Of a stretch of DNA of 64,000 bases, positions 46,982 through 59,800 are shown piece by piece; within the stretch, counting starts at the first letter, position 1; each line of letters begins with the position of its first letter. Both the position numbers and the translations under genes were made by a program. Below the pieces are notes generated by a model that was given only the letters and a program-made list of their open reading frames with translations, was not told where the DNA came from and made no database searches. Where the stretch lies: contig NC_067113.1 of the NCBI RefSeq assembly GCF_021347895.1, positions 37,466,194-37,530,193 on the forward strand. The letters run 5' to 3'. The stretch comes from Acanthochromis polyacanthus (Eukaryota; Chordata; Actinopteri; Pomacentridae).

Positions 46982-47817
46982 TTTGGCCCCAGCAACCCAA
47001 ATTTCCCCAGCAGTCTAAGGTCCCCCACAACCCAAGGTCCCCCAGCAGCCCAAGGTCCTCTACCAACCCAAGGTCCCCCTGAAACCTAAGGTCCTCCACC
47101 AACCCAAGGTCCCCCCACAACCCAAGGTCCCCCAGCAGCCCAAGGTCCTCTACCAACCCAAGGTCCCCCTGAAACCTAAGGTCCTCCACCAACCCAAGGT
47201 CCCCCAGCAGCCCAAGGTCCCCCAGTAGCCCAAGGTCCTCCACCAATCCAAGGTCCCCCTGAAACCTAAGGTCCCCCACCAACCCAAGGTCCTCCACCAA
47301 CCCAAGGTCCCCCAACAGCCCAAGGTCCCCCAGTAGCGCAAGGTCCTCCACCAATCCAAGGTCCCCCTGAAACCTAAGGTCCCCCACCAACCCAAGGTCC
47401 TCCACCAATCCAAGGTCCTCCACCAACCCAAGGTCCCCAGCAGCCCAAGGTCCTCCACCAATCCAAGGTCCCCCACCAACCCAAGGTCCCTCACCAACCC
47501 AAGGTCCTCCACCAATCCAAGGTCCTCCACCAACCCAAGGTCCCAAGCAGCCCAAGGTCCTCCACCAATCCAAGGTCCCCCTGAAACCTAAGGTCCCCCA
47601 CCAACCCAAGGTCCTCCACCAATCCAAGGTCCTCCACCAACCCAAGGTCCCCCAGAAACCTAAAGTCCCCCACCAACCCAAGGTCCCCCACTAACCCAAG
47701 GTCCTCCACCAATCCAAGATCCTCCACCAACCCAAGGTCCCCCACCAACCCAAGGTCCATTACCAACCCAAGGTCCCCCACCAACCCAAGGTCCCCAGAA
47801 ACTCAAGGTCCCCCACC
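46982..47817. repeat. 18-bp minisatellite (CCCAAGGTCCTCCACCAA), about 46 units
   Basis: Units vary at CCTCC, CCCCC or CCCAG, with CTGAAACCTAAGGT variants recurring in a larger pattern. The 18-bp period yields LGLVEDLGLVGDL peptides on the minus strand, an artefact. Confidence 0.96.
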
Positions 47818-48023
47818 AACAGACAGCAAGTCACTTTGGGTGTTTTATGTCATTTTGGACACATTTTAAGTCATTATTTCTTGACAGGACCTCCGTGCTT
47901 CACCATCAGGACTCTACCTACACTACGGTCGTCCTCGTGTGATGATATGGGGCTGAATGAGGGTAAAAGGTGTTTACATTTATAGCTGCAGCACGAATGC
48001 TGTTGTTTTTGTGTTCTTCTACT
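47818..48023 (+). mobile_element. possible right continuation of the Tc1-like element
   Basis: GTGTGATGATATGGGGCTGA at 47938-47957 reads VMIWG, which matches the Tc1 block normally found about 20 residues after the point where the 18-bp array begins. The rest is too degenerate to follow. Confidence 0.35.
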
Positions 48024-48812
48024 GCAGGGGTGTCCAACATGAGGCCCATGGGCCAAAAGCGGTCCTTCAGAGGATCCAATCCAGCCCTCAAAGTGTAAAA
48101 ACTCCAGAGAAGATGTGAACTGCAGATTGTAAATTCGTAAAACTATAAATTCAAAATACTTTCTTGACCATGACAAGTTGTTTGGATCAGAAAGTAAAAT
48201 ACTGGATTGTTTGTTGTTTTATGTTTGTCGTATTTTGTCTTGTTCCTGTTGTTTTTTGTCATTAGTCTCATGTTTTTGTTGTTTTGTGTTTCCTTTTTGT
48301 CTCGCTTGAGTTTTTTTTTAACTTAATTTTGTCATTTTGTGTTTTGCTTTATTCTTTTTTTGTGCATCATTGTTGTCATATTGTCTTTTTTGTCGTTTGT
48401 CCATTTTTTTGTTGCTTTGTAATTTTCTAGTCACATTTTTTGGCTCTTTTTTGTTCAGTTTTGTGTCATTCGTCTCATTTTTGATCATTTTGTGTCTCGC
48501 TTTTGTTGTTTTGTGTCTCATTTGTGTAGTATTTTGTCTTGTTTTTGTTGTTTTTTATCTTTTTGTCTAAGTTTTGTCATTTGTGTCATTTTTTGTCATT
48601 TTGTGTCTCATTTTTGTATTGTCTTGTTTTTCCTATATGGTTTAGTAAAAAAGATAATTCCTTGTTGCACTAAAACAAAGGAACCATTTGGAGTTGTGGT
48701 TATTTACAGGTTATTTTACAGGTTACTTATAGGATATTTTATAGGCTATTTCTAGGTTCCTTATAGGTTATTTATAGGTTATTATTCTGTGATTTTCCTG
48801 GTCCGGTAGAAG
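48024..48812 (+). mobile_element. non-autonomous hAT-type element with internal tandem repeats, right end lost
   Basis: Starts CAGGGGTGTCCAACATGAGG, a terminus common in fish hAT elements. It continues with GTAAAAACTCCAGAGAAGAT and a degenerate TTTTGTGTCTC/TTTTTGTTGTTTT run (48190-48640). An ACAGGTTATTTTACAGGTTA-type run follows (48700-48785), and then GATTTTCCTGGTCCGG. From memory, related elements have this same order and then end in TTTGACACCCCTG, which is missing here. Confidence 0.6.
48190..48640. repeat. degenerate TTTTGTGTCTCATTTTTGT repeat
   Basis: Loose units of 18-25 bases. The complement (GAGACACAAAA) matches the core of the two 21-bp arrays in this window. Confidence 0.75.
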
Positions 48813-50042
48813 TGTGCCTTTCAGGGAGCTGAGGACTTATTTTTGTGTTAACATGCAGTTCCAGATCAGAGTTTTTGAATTGTATGAAGCGTTTTTCAGA
48901 GCCTGTCCTCGTGTAGAACAGCTTTTATAAAAGATCTGACGTTTTAAATGTATGACAAAGACGCAGCAAACGGCTCTCTGGGGACACATTAATATGGAAA
49001 GTTTAGCCGATGCCTGTCGACTGTTTATCTTCTGGTGTCAGATGTTAAATGGAGGAATATGTTGGTTCACACACTCTGTGGTGGAACCACATTCCTGCAG
49101 ACCACATGTTAGACCGTCGCTGCTCCAGGACCAGAGCGCTGTGGAGCCGGGCGGAGGGTTCGGGGGTTTTCGGTGGTGGTTGGTGGGTGGATCTGATGAA
49201 AAACCCCGTCTGCTTTAGGTTTTAGCAGCATTTTCTCCTCATTACATTGTCTGGCCGTGCAGCGCTGCAGGTCTGGGTGGGCATCCCTCCCAGTCCGACA
49301 CTAACTGGTTAAACTGGGATTGTCCTGCTTACAGCAGGATTTGGCTGCTGGGCCATAAAAACGTCGTCTGAGTGGACCTTTGGCAGTCCCTCCGAAGGCT
49401 TCAGGCACTCCAAAGCCACTTTTCCTTTTTCTTTTTCAGTGGAGACATGCTAAAAATAAGAAGGGCCTTTTTAAAGAGTGTGGCTTTTAATGGCAGCGTG
49501 TAAAAATGTGCTATGTGTTAACAGCTACACTGAGGCAAACCCAAGACATGCCTTAGTGGCCTCAAAACAAATTAGGATGGCAAATGACGAAGCAGAAGGT
49601 CTGTATGGAGGCGGCGTCCTCTCCTTCTGTTTCTTTCTTTGTGTTTGATCAGGCGACGCCCGGAGACTTTACACTAAATACTGCCATGACAAAAGATGAA
49701 GCTTCACAAAGCTCCAGCGCACACAGATGTATGTAAAGAAAGCTGACGCCACGCTGCTCCACTTCAGGCTTCCACGGTTTGTTTTTCTATTCTACTCCCA
49801 GTGATGCAGCTTCTGACCTTTACTTCACACAGCTCACAGGTTGCTCGGCTTTTCCTTCACCTTTCACTCGGACGTTTCTTCAAAACATTTTTTTCAAGTT
49901 TTTTCCAGTATTTCAGTCGCTTTTTTTTTAATCAAAATCTTGTTGAGTTTTTCCCTCTGATACTTTAATATAAACTTGTCATTTTACTATAAGTTTCTGT
50001 GGAACATTTGAAAAACTTCTGGTCACCTTTAGGAACGAAAAC
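48813..50042. other. unassigned complex DNA
   Basis: High-complexity sequence without tandem repeats or recognisable exons. 49330-49720 is a candidate conserved non-coding block. Short open frames (48952-49218) carry no domain. Confidence 0.35.
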
Positions 50043-50712
50043 CAGAGTCAGAGTCAGAGTCAGAGAATTTTATTGTCATTGCACACTTTAGTATACAACG
50101 AAATTACATTTGAGCCGCCCTGCCAATGGCAGCTCAGACATGAGGAAACGGGGAAAAAAGAAAAGAAGAGAACATTTGGTGAGGATGGCAGAGGGTGAAA
50201 TGAAAAAAAGGTTCATTAAACAAAATGAAGCCTCCAAGGTTGGGAAAATTCAATTTGAGAAGGAACCTGAAAAAAACAAACAAACTCGCAGCAGACAAAG
50301 CATAACACTAGACAAGGTTAACTGGGGTAAGGGTGAAGGGTAATGGGACGGGGAGCTCAGCTCAGTAGTCAGTCACTCATCCAGCTGCTGCTGCCATGGC
50401 GGCGCGCTGCATGCATGGGAGTCCAACCCCTGTGCGTTGCTGTAGGGAAGCTGCTGGTGGCGGCCTTGGATGGGGGGGATGGGCTTGTGTGTGCGAACGT
50501 GAGTCCACTCATTTAGATGAAGGTAAACGTTAAAACTACAGACAGCAGACCAGCGTTTTGTTGACCTGTCCAGCGACCCCAAAACATTCAGTCAAGCTTT
50601 GATTCAGTTATCTACCGTAACTAGTCCTAGTTCTCTGATGCCATTTAAGGTCCAAATTTTTGTAAAATCAATTTAATGACTTAATGCTTTTTAATGCCCT
50701 GCAGAAACCCTG
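50043..50712 (-). mobile_element. two adjoining repeat fragments (LINE/SINE tail and DNA-element end)
   Basis: On the minus strand, 50105-50043 reads AATTTCGTTGTATACTAAAG, then TGCAATGACAATAAAATTCT and a TCTGAC run. This tail is typical of fish retroposons. The right end, read from 50712, starts CAGGGTTTCTGCAGGGCATT, a terminus I associate with non-autonomous DNA elements. The limit between them is unclear. Confidence 0.4.
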
Positions 50713-52671
50713 TTAAAACTTCTAAAAACTCTTTAAAGTTGAGTTGTCTGCATCACATACAGAAGACTGAACGCTGGCGGTGAAAAATACAGATTTCTTT
50801 CAGATCTGGCTTCTTTATTCAGGTGACGTCTCCTGAGAGAAGGAGGTCACATGACGGAAACGCGACCAATCAGGGAAGGAAATGAAAGCGTAGCAGTGAG
50901 GAAGCAGCCTCCCACAGAAGGAATAAAAACTATTAAACCAGTCAGATTCTAAGGAAGGTCTTTAAACTGTGGATCTGTAGGATGCAGTGAAGGGCTGGTC
51001 CACATCCATTCAGCTCCTTCAGATGTGACTCACGGGGAGTTTCAGGTTTTTAATCACATGACTAACGACCAGTTCAGACCCCAGACTCCAGCTGTGATTG
51101 GTGGAGGCGGATGACTCAACATGATGTCACTGGATGAAAGTGAAACATCTTCAGCTGCTTTTCCTGAAACTCTGAGCTTAGATTTATAGTAGTGGTGGGA
51201 CACAGCAAAAGATTCTCAGTAATTAATCACATTTTTATCAAATATTAATATTGACTCAAAAATCAAAGTTTTTCAGTTGTAATAAACGTTTGAGGAGAAT
51301 GATTCCTCCTATAGATGAACATAAACCACTAAACGTTTCATTTCTATCTGCGTTTTTCATCTGATTACTCAATTACTGCAGTTATATTCAACAGCTGAAG
51401 ACTTTTTATAAACTTAAACACTTTCAATGTCTTCTAAAGTGGTCTATTATGGGATGGCTCCACCGTTAGTCGGTAGCTAACGTTAGCTCTGGTGCTAACA
51501 GCTACATGTTTTACATCGAGGTGATCAGAAAACCACCAGACTTTTACCCAAGAAAACGTTCCTCCAATGAGCTCAACGTCTCGTCTTCCTTCAACTTTCT
51601 GACGTCACTCAGTGGATCAAAAACAGACTTCAGGGTCATCAGCGCCCCCTATTGGGCTGGAGTGTTCATCAGTTACAGGTGGACAAAAACGAGGGACGAG
51701 ATTAAATGCGTTATTTTTAACATGTTATTTTCTGTAATTAATCTAATTCAACGTTTTAAAGTCCAGTCCAGTGGATTCGGTCAGTCCACGCTTCAGTCAC
51801 TGAGGACTTTGCAGTAGATCAGCTGGTTTCATAGACAGTGGCAGACAGGCGTCTCTTCAGGACCTCGAGATTTGCTGCTTTGTCATTTCAGTGTAGTTTG
51901 GAGACTCAAACTGCTCAGTCAGTGAAGGATGTCCACGATGAAGTCTTTAAGGTCTTCAGAACGTCCCAGTCCCTGAGATCAGGTCTACCAACGGGCCTCT
52001 GAACACTGAAGGATCTGTGGAGGGAAACCAAGTGCTGTTTGAGGAGCTGGAGCTCCATCCACTGGGATACTTTCACAGTTTGTTCTGTATTTGGAGCAGA
52101 AACTGTTTGTGAGATCTGAGCTGCTGGAAGCTGGACAGGAATCTTCCACGATAAAGTTTTCCTCCAGCAGACGATGACTGAAGCTAAAGTTCAGTCTGGC
52201 CGCTGCAGGGGGTTCTGGGTAATCGCTGGTTCGGGCCTCGGCCTCTTCAAAGCTGCTCTCAGCTCACAGGAATGCCCATTAGCTTGTGGTCGCATGGCTT
52301 CCTGCAGCGCTGCAGGTTCCTGTGTGGCCTCGGAGCTGCAGGGTTCCTGACGCAGGTTCCACCGTTCTATTTTTAATGCTCTGCTCTAAATATGCCTGAG
52401 CTCCTCTTTCATCACACAATGTGTGGGAAATGTGAGAACGTTGGAGCTGCGCTGGTCTGCGGGTTCCTGAGCTTATTTCTGGAGGTAGAACTCCAAGCTG
52501 CAGCCGTGATGCAACCGTCGCTGCACAAGAGTGGAACCGCAGAATGACGCATTTCACTGGGAAACTTCTTCTACATTCCCACAGCTCCCAGTCTGCTGGT
52601 CCACGGCTCCCAGTCTGCTGGTCCACGGCTCCCAGTCTGTTGCTGCCCAGTCGAGACGTATGTTTCTGTAT
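50713..52671. other. unassigned complex DNA
   Basis: No gene, RNA or element recognised. A small CCCAGTCTGCTGGTCCACGG duplication lies at 52586-52640. Confidence 0.4.
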
Positions 52672-53210
52672 TTATTTTGTGTATTTTTGTTATTTTGTGT
52701 ATTTTTGTTATTTTGTGTATTTTGTCCTTTTAATGTTTTTCTGTGTATTTTTGTGGTTATTTAGTGTATTTTTGTTGTTGTTTTGTGTATTTTGTGTTAT
52801 TTTAATGTTTTTGTGGTTATTTTGTGTATTTTTGTTGTTTTTTGTGTAAATGGTAGTATTTATATAGAGCTTTTATCCAAAGCGCTTTACATGATACGTC
52901 ACATTCACACACTGATGGAGGAAGCTGCCATGCAAGGCGCTAACCACGACCCACCAGGAGCAGTTAGGGGTTAGGGGTCTTACTCAGGGACACCTCGAGC
53001 ACGACGGGCCGAGGATCGAACCAGCAACCTTCCAGTTACAAGACGGCCGCTCTACCCACTGAGCCATGCCGCCCCCTGTGTATTTTTGTGGTTATTTTGT
53101 TTATTTTTTGTATTTTTGTTGTTGTCGTTTTGTGTATTTTGTGTTATTTTGTGTATTTTAATGTTTTTGAGTATTTTTGTGGTTATTTTGTGTATTTTTG
53201 TTGTTTTGCG
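52672..53210. repeat. degenerate TTTTGTGTATTTTTGT repeat, split by a SINE
   Basis: Units of TTTTGTGTATTTTTGTTA type at 52672-52845 and 53078-53210, interrupted by the repeat at 52848-53077. Confidence 0.8.
52848..53077 (-). mobile_element. tRNA-headed SINE-like repeat (family B, copy 2)
   Basis: Minus strand begins GGGGCGGCATGGCTCAGTGG, then GTAGAGCGGCCGTC. Its B-box-like GGTTCGATCC (complement within 53015-53025) is better kept than in copy 1. It ends AAATACTACCATTT. Confidence 0.7.
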
Positions 53211-53801
53211 TCTTCACAGAATTCTAAAGTCAAATGATTTAGTTGTGTTCTTCTATTGTGTGTCTATCGTATGAACAGGGAACGATGTGCATAAAAACAC
53301 ATCCTTTTTGTAATTATCTCCGTATGCAATCAGAAGATGAAGCTGTTCTTCAGTCAGACGTTTTATCAGCCTTCCAGCAGCTCTGCGGTTCAGTAATCCA
53401 TCCTGCGGGTCGTCGTGTCTTCAGTTCAGCGACTCTCCTCCGTCGTAAAAGAAAAGAGACTCTATGAAAACCTAAATGGCTCGGAGGTAGAAACAGCCAA
53501 TAAAAAGCAGGAAGAAAGTCCGACACGCATCAAAGCTGCTGCAGCTTCATCCACCTTTTATTTGCAGTAAAACTTTAATTTTTAGTCAAACTGCAGTGGA
53601 GGATTCTACAGGACGAGTCTTCATTACTGCAGAAATAAAGCAGTTAGCTGCCGTCTGTAGGAAATACTCATTTATATTATTAATGTACGAGTCTGTTCCT
53701 GTTAAAGCATGATTTCTGGAAACAATGAGCAGCAGGTTTTATTTAACACATCAGCACTAAGTTTAGCTTCACCCAATCAGGAAAGAATGTGGTTCATTTA
53801 T
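53211..53801. other. unassigned complex DNA
   Basis: Nothing recognised in the 0.6 kb before the large array. Confidence 0.4.
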
Positions 53802-56800
53802 GCAGAAAAACAACCACAAAGAGACACAAAACAACAACAGACACAAAACAACCACAAACACAAAACAACCACAAAGAGACACAAAACAACCACAAACACA
53901 AAACAACCACAAAGAGACACAAAACAACAACAGACACAAAACAACCACAAACACAAAACAACCACAAATAGACACAAAACAACCACAAACACAAAACAAC
54001 CACATAGAGACACAAAACAACCACAGACACAAAACAACCACAAAGAGACACAAAACAACCACAAACACAAAACAACCACAAAGAGACACAAAACAACAAC
54101 AGACACAAAACAACCACAAACACAAAACAACCACAAAGAGACACAAAACAACCACAAACACAAAACAACCACATAGAGACACAAAACAACCACAAAGAGA
54201 CACAAAACAACAACAGACACAAAACAACCACAAAGAGACAGAAAACAACCACAAAGAGACAGAAAACAACCACAAACACAAAACAACCACAAAGAGACAG
54301 AAAACAACCACAAAGAGACAGAAAACAACCACAAACACAAAACAACCACAAAGAGACACAAAACAACCACAGACACAAAACAACCACAAAGAGACACAAA
54401 ACAACCACAAAGAGACAGAAAACAACCACAAAGAGACAGAAAACAACAACAGAGACACAAAACAACCACAAACACAAAACAACCACAAAGAGACACAAAA
54501 CAACAACAGACACAAAACAACCACAAAGAGACACAAAACAACCACAAAGAGACACAAAACAACCACAAAGAGACAGAAAACAACCACAAACACAAAACAA
54601 CCACAAAGAGACACAAACAACCACAGACACAAAACAACCACAAAGACACAAAACAACAACAAAGAGACAGAAAACAACCACAAAGAGACAGAAAACAACA
54701 ACAGAGACACAAAACAACCACAAACACAAAACAACCACAAAGAGACACAAAACAACAACAAAGAGACAGAAAACAACCACAAAGAGACAGAAAACAACAA
54801 CAGAGACACAAAACAACCACAAACACAAAACAACCACAAAGAGACACAAAACAACCACAAAGAGACAGAAAACAACAACAGAGACACAAAACAACCACAA
54901 ACACAAAACAACCACAAAGAGACACAAAACAACCACAAACACAAAACAACCACATAGAGACACAAAACAACCACAAAGAGACACAAAACAACAACAGACA
55001 CAAAACAACCACAAAGAGACAGAAAACAACCACAAAGAGACAGAAAACAACCACAAACACAAAACAACCACAAAGAGACAGAAAACAACCACAAAGAGAC
55101 AGAAAACAACCACAAACACAAAACAACCACAAAGAGACACAAAACAACCACAGACACAAAACAACCACAAAGAGACACAAAACAACCACAAAGAGACAGA
55201 AAACAACCACAAAGAGACAGAAAACAACAACAGAGACACAAAACAACCACAAACACAAAACAACCACAAAGAGACACAAAACAACAACAAAGAGACAGAA
55301 AACAACCACAAAGAGACAGAAAACAACAACAGAGACACAAAACAACCACAAACACAAAACAACCACAAAGAGACACAAAACAACAACAGAGACACAAAAC
55401 AACCACAAAACAACCACAAAGAGACACAAAAAAACCACAAACACAAAACAACCACAAAGACACAGAAAACAACAACAGAGACACAAAACAACCACAAACA
55501 CAAAACAACCACAAAGAGACACAAAACAACAACAGAGACACAAAACAACCACAAACACAAAACAACCACAAAGAGACACAAAACAACAACAGACACAAAA
55601 CAACCACAAAGAGACACAAAACAACCACAGACACAAAACAACCACAAAGAGACACAAAACAACCACAAAGAGACAGAAAACAACCACAAAGAGACAGAAA
55701 ACAACAACAGAGACACAAAACAACCACAAACACAAAACAACCACAAAGAGACACAAAACAACAACAGACACAAAACAACCACAAAGAGACACAAAACAAC
55801 CACAAAGAGACACAAAACAACCACAAAGAGACAGAAAACAACCACAAACACAAAACAACCACAAAGAGACACAAAACAACCACAGACACAAAACAACCAC
55901 AAAGACACAAAACAACAACAAAGAGACAGAAAACAACCACAAAGAGACAGAAAACAACAACAGAGACAAAAAACAACCACAAACACAAAACAACCACAAA
56001 GAGACACAAAACAACAACAAAGAGACAGAAAACAACCACAAAGAGACAGAAAACAACAACAGAGACACAAAACAACCACAAACACAAAACAACCACAAAG
56101 AGACACAAAACAACCACAAAGAGACAGAAAACAACAACAGACACAAAACAACCACAAACACAAAACAACCACAAAGAGACACAAAACAACCACAAAGAGA
56201 CAGAAAACAACAACAGAGACACAAAACAACCACAAAACAACCACAAAGAGACACAAAACAACCACAAACACAAAACAACCACAAAGAGACACAAAACAAC
56301 AACAGAGACACAAAACAACCACAAACACAAAACAACCACAAAGAGACACAAAACAACAACAGACACAAAACAACCACAAAGAGACACAAAACAACCACAG
56401 ACACAAAACAACCACAAAGAGACACAAAACAACCACAAAGAGACAGAAAACAACCACAAAGAGACAGAAAACAACAACAGAGACACAAAACAACCACAAA
56501 CACAAAACAACCACAAAGAGACACAAAACAACAACAGACACAAAACAACCACAAAGAGACACAAAACAACCACAAAGAGACAGAAAACAACCACAAACAC
56601 AAAACAACCACAAAGAGACACAAAACAACCACAGACACAAAACAACCACAAAGAGACACAAAACAACCACAAAGAGACAGAAAACAACCACAAAGAGACA
56701 GAAAACAACAACAGAGACACAAAACAACCACAAACACAAAACAACCACAAAGAGACACAAAACAACCACAAAGAGACAGAAAACAACAACAGAGACACAA

Positions 56801-59800
56801 AACAACCACAAAACAACCACAAAGAGACACAAAACAACCACAAACACAAAACAACCACAAAGAGACAGAAAACAACAACAGAGACACAAAACAACCACAA
56901 ACACAAAACAACCACAAAGAGACACAAAACAACAACAGAGACACAAAACAACCACAAACACAAAACAACCACAAAGAGACACAAAACAACAACAGACACA
57001 AAACAACCACAAAGAGACACAAAACAACCACAAAGAGACACAAAACAACCACAAAGAGACAGAAAACAACCACAAACACAAAACAACCACAAAGAGACAC
57101 AAAACAACCACAAACACAAAACAACCACAAAGAGACACAAAACAACAACAGACACAAAACAACCACAAAGAGACACAAAACAACCACAAAGAGACAGAAA
57201 ACAACCACAAAGAGACAGAAAACAACCACAAACACAAAACAACCACAAAGAGACACAAAACAACCACAGACACAAAACAACCACAAAGAGACACAAAACA
57301 ACCACAAAGAGACAGAAAACAACAACAGAGACACAAAACAACCACAAACACAAAACAACCACAAAGAGACACAAAACAACAACAGACACAAAACAACCAC
57401 AAAGAGACACAAAACAACCACAAAGAGACACAAAACAACCACAAACACAAAACAACCACAAAGAGACACAAAACAACCACAGACACAAAACAACCACAAA
57501 GAGACACAAAACAACCACAAAGAGACAGAAAACAACAACAGAGACACAAAACAACCACAAACACAAAACAACCACAAACACAAAACAACCACAAAGAGAC
57601 ACAAAACAACCACAAAGAGACAGAAAACAACAACAGAGACACAAAACAACCACAAAACAACCACAAAGAGACACAAAACAACCACAAACACAAAACAACC
57701 ACAAAGAGACACAAAACAACAACAGAGACACAAAACAACCACAAACACAAAACAACCACAAAGAGACACAAAACAACAACAGACACAAAACAACCACAAA
57801 GAGACACAAAACAACCACAGACACAAAACAACCACAAAGAGACACAAAACAACCACAAAGAGACAGAAAACAACCACAAAGAAACAGAAAACAACAACAG
57901 AGACACAAAACAACCACAAACACAAAACAACCACAAAGAGACACAAAACAACAACAGACACAAAACAACCACAAAGAGACACAAAACAACCACAAAGAGA
58001 CAGAAAACAACCACAAACACAAAACAACCACAAAGAGACACAAAACAACCACAGACACAAAACAACCACAAAGAGACACAAAACAACCACAAAGAGACAG
58101 AAAACAACCACAAAGAGACAGAAAACAACAACAGAGACACAAAACAACCACAAACACAAAACAACCACAAAGAGACACAAAACAACCACAAAGAGACAGA
58201 AAACAACAACAGAGACACAAAACAACCACAAAACAACCACAAAGAGACACAAAACAACCACAAACACAAAACAACCACAAAGAGACAGAAAACAACAACA
58301 GAGACACAAAACAACCACAAACACAAAACAACCACAAAGAGACACAAAACAACAACAGAGACACAAAACAACCACAAACACAAAACAACCACAAAGAGAC
58401 ACAAAACAACAACAGACACAAAACAACCACAAAGAGACACAAAACAACCACAAAGAGACACAAAACAACCACAAAGAGACAGAAAACAACCACAAACACA
58501 AAACAACCACAAAGAGACACAAAACAACCACAAACACAAAACAACCACAAAGAGACACAAAACAACAACAGACACAAAACAACCACAAAGAGACACAAAA
58601 CAACCACAAAGAGACAGAAAACAACCACAAAGAGACAGAAAACAACCACAAACACAAAACAACCACAAAGAGACACAAAACAACCACAGACACAAAACAA
58701 CCACAAAGAGACACAAAACAACCACAAAGAGACAGAAAACAACAACAGAGACACAAAACAACCACAAACACAAAACAACCACAAAGAGACACAAAACAAC
58801 AACAGACACAAAACAACCACAAAGAGACACAAAACAACCACAAAGAGACACAAAACAACCACAAACACAAAACAACCACAAAGAGACACAAAACAACCAC
58901 AGACACAAAACAACCACAAAGAGACACAAAACAACCACAAAGAGACAGAAAACAACAACAGAGACACAAAACAACCACAAACACAAAACAACCACAAACA
59001 CAAAACAACCACAAAGAGACACAAAACAACCACAAAGAGACAGAAAACAACAACAGAGACACAAAACAACCACAAAACAACCACAAAGAGACACAAAACA
59101 ACCACAAACAGAAAACAACAACAGAGACAAAAAACAACCACAAACACAAAACAACCACAAAGAGACACAAAACAACAACAGAGACACAAAACAACCACAA
59201 ACACAAAACAACCACAAAGAGACACAAAACAACAACAGACACAAAACAACCACAAAGAGACACAAAACAACCACAAAGAGACAGAAAACAACCACAAACA
59301 CAAAACAACCACAAAGAGACACAAAACAACCACAGACACAAAACAACCACAAAGAGACACAAAACAACCACAAAGAGACACAAAACAACCACAAAGAGAC
59401 AGAAAACAACAACAGAGACACAAAACAACCACAAACATAAAACAACCACAAAGAGACACAAAACAACCACAAAGAGACAGAAAACAACAACAGAGACACA
59501 AAACAACCACAAAACAACCACAAAGAGACACAAAACAACCACAAACACAAAACAACCACAAAGAGACAGAAAACAACAACAGAGACACAAAACAACCACA
59601 AACACAAAACAACCACAAAGAGACACAAAACAACAACAGAGACACAAAACAACCACAAACACAAAACAACCACAAAGAGACACAAAACAACAACAGACAC
59701 AAAACAACCACAAAGAGACACAAAACAACCACAAAGAGACACAAAACAACCACAAAGAGACAGAAAACAACCACAAACACAAAACAACCACAAAGAGACA

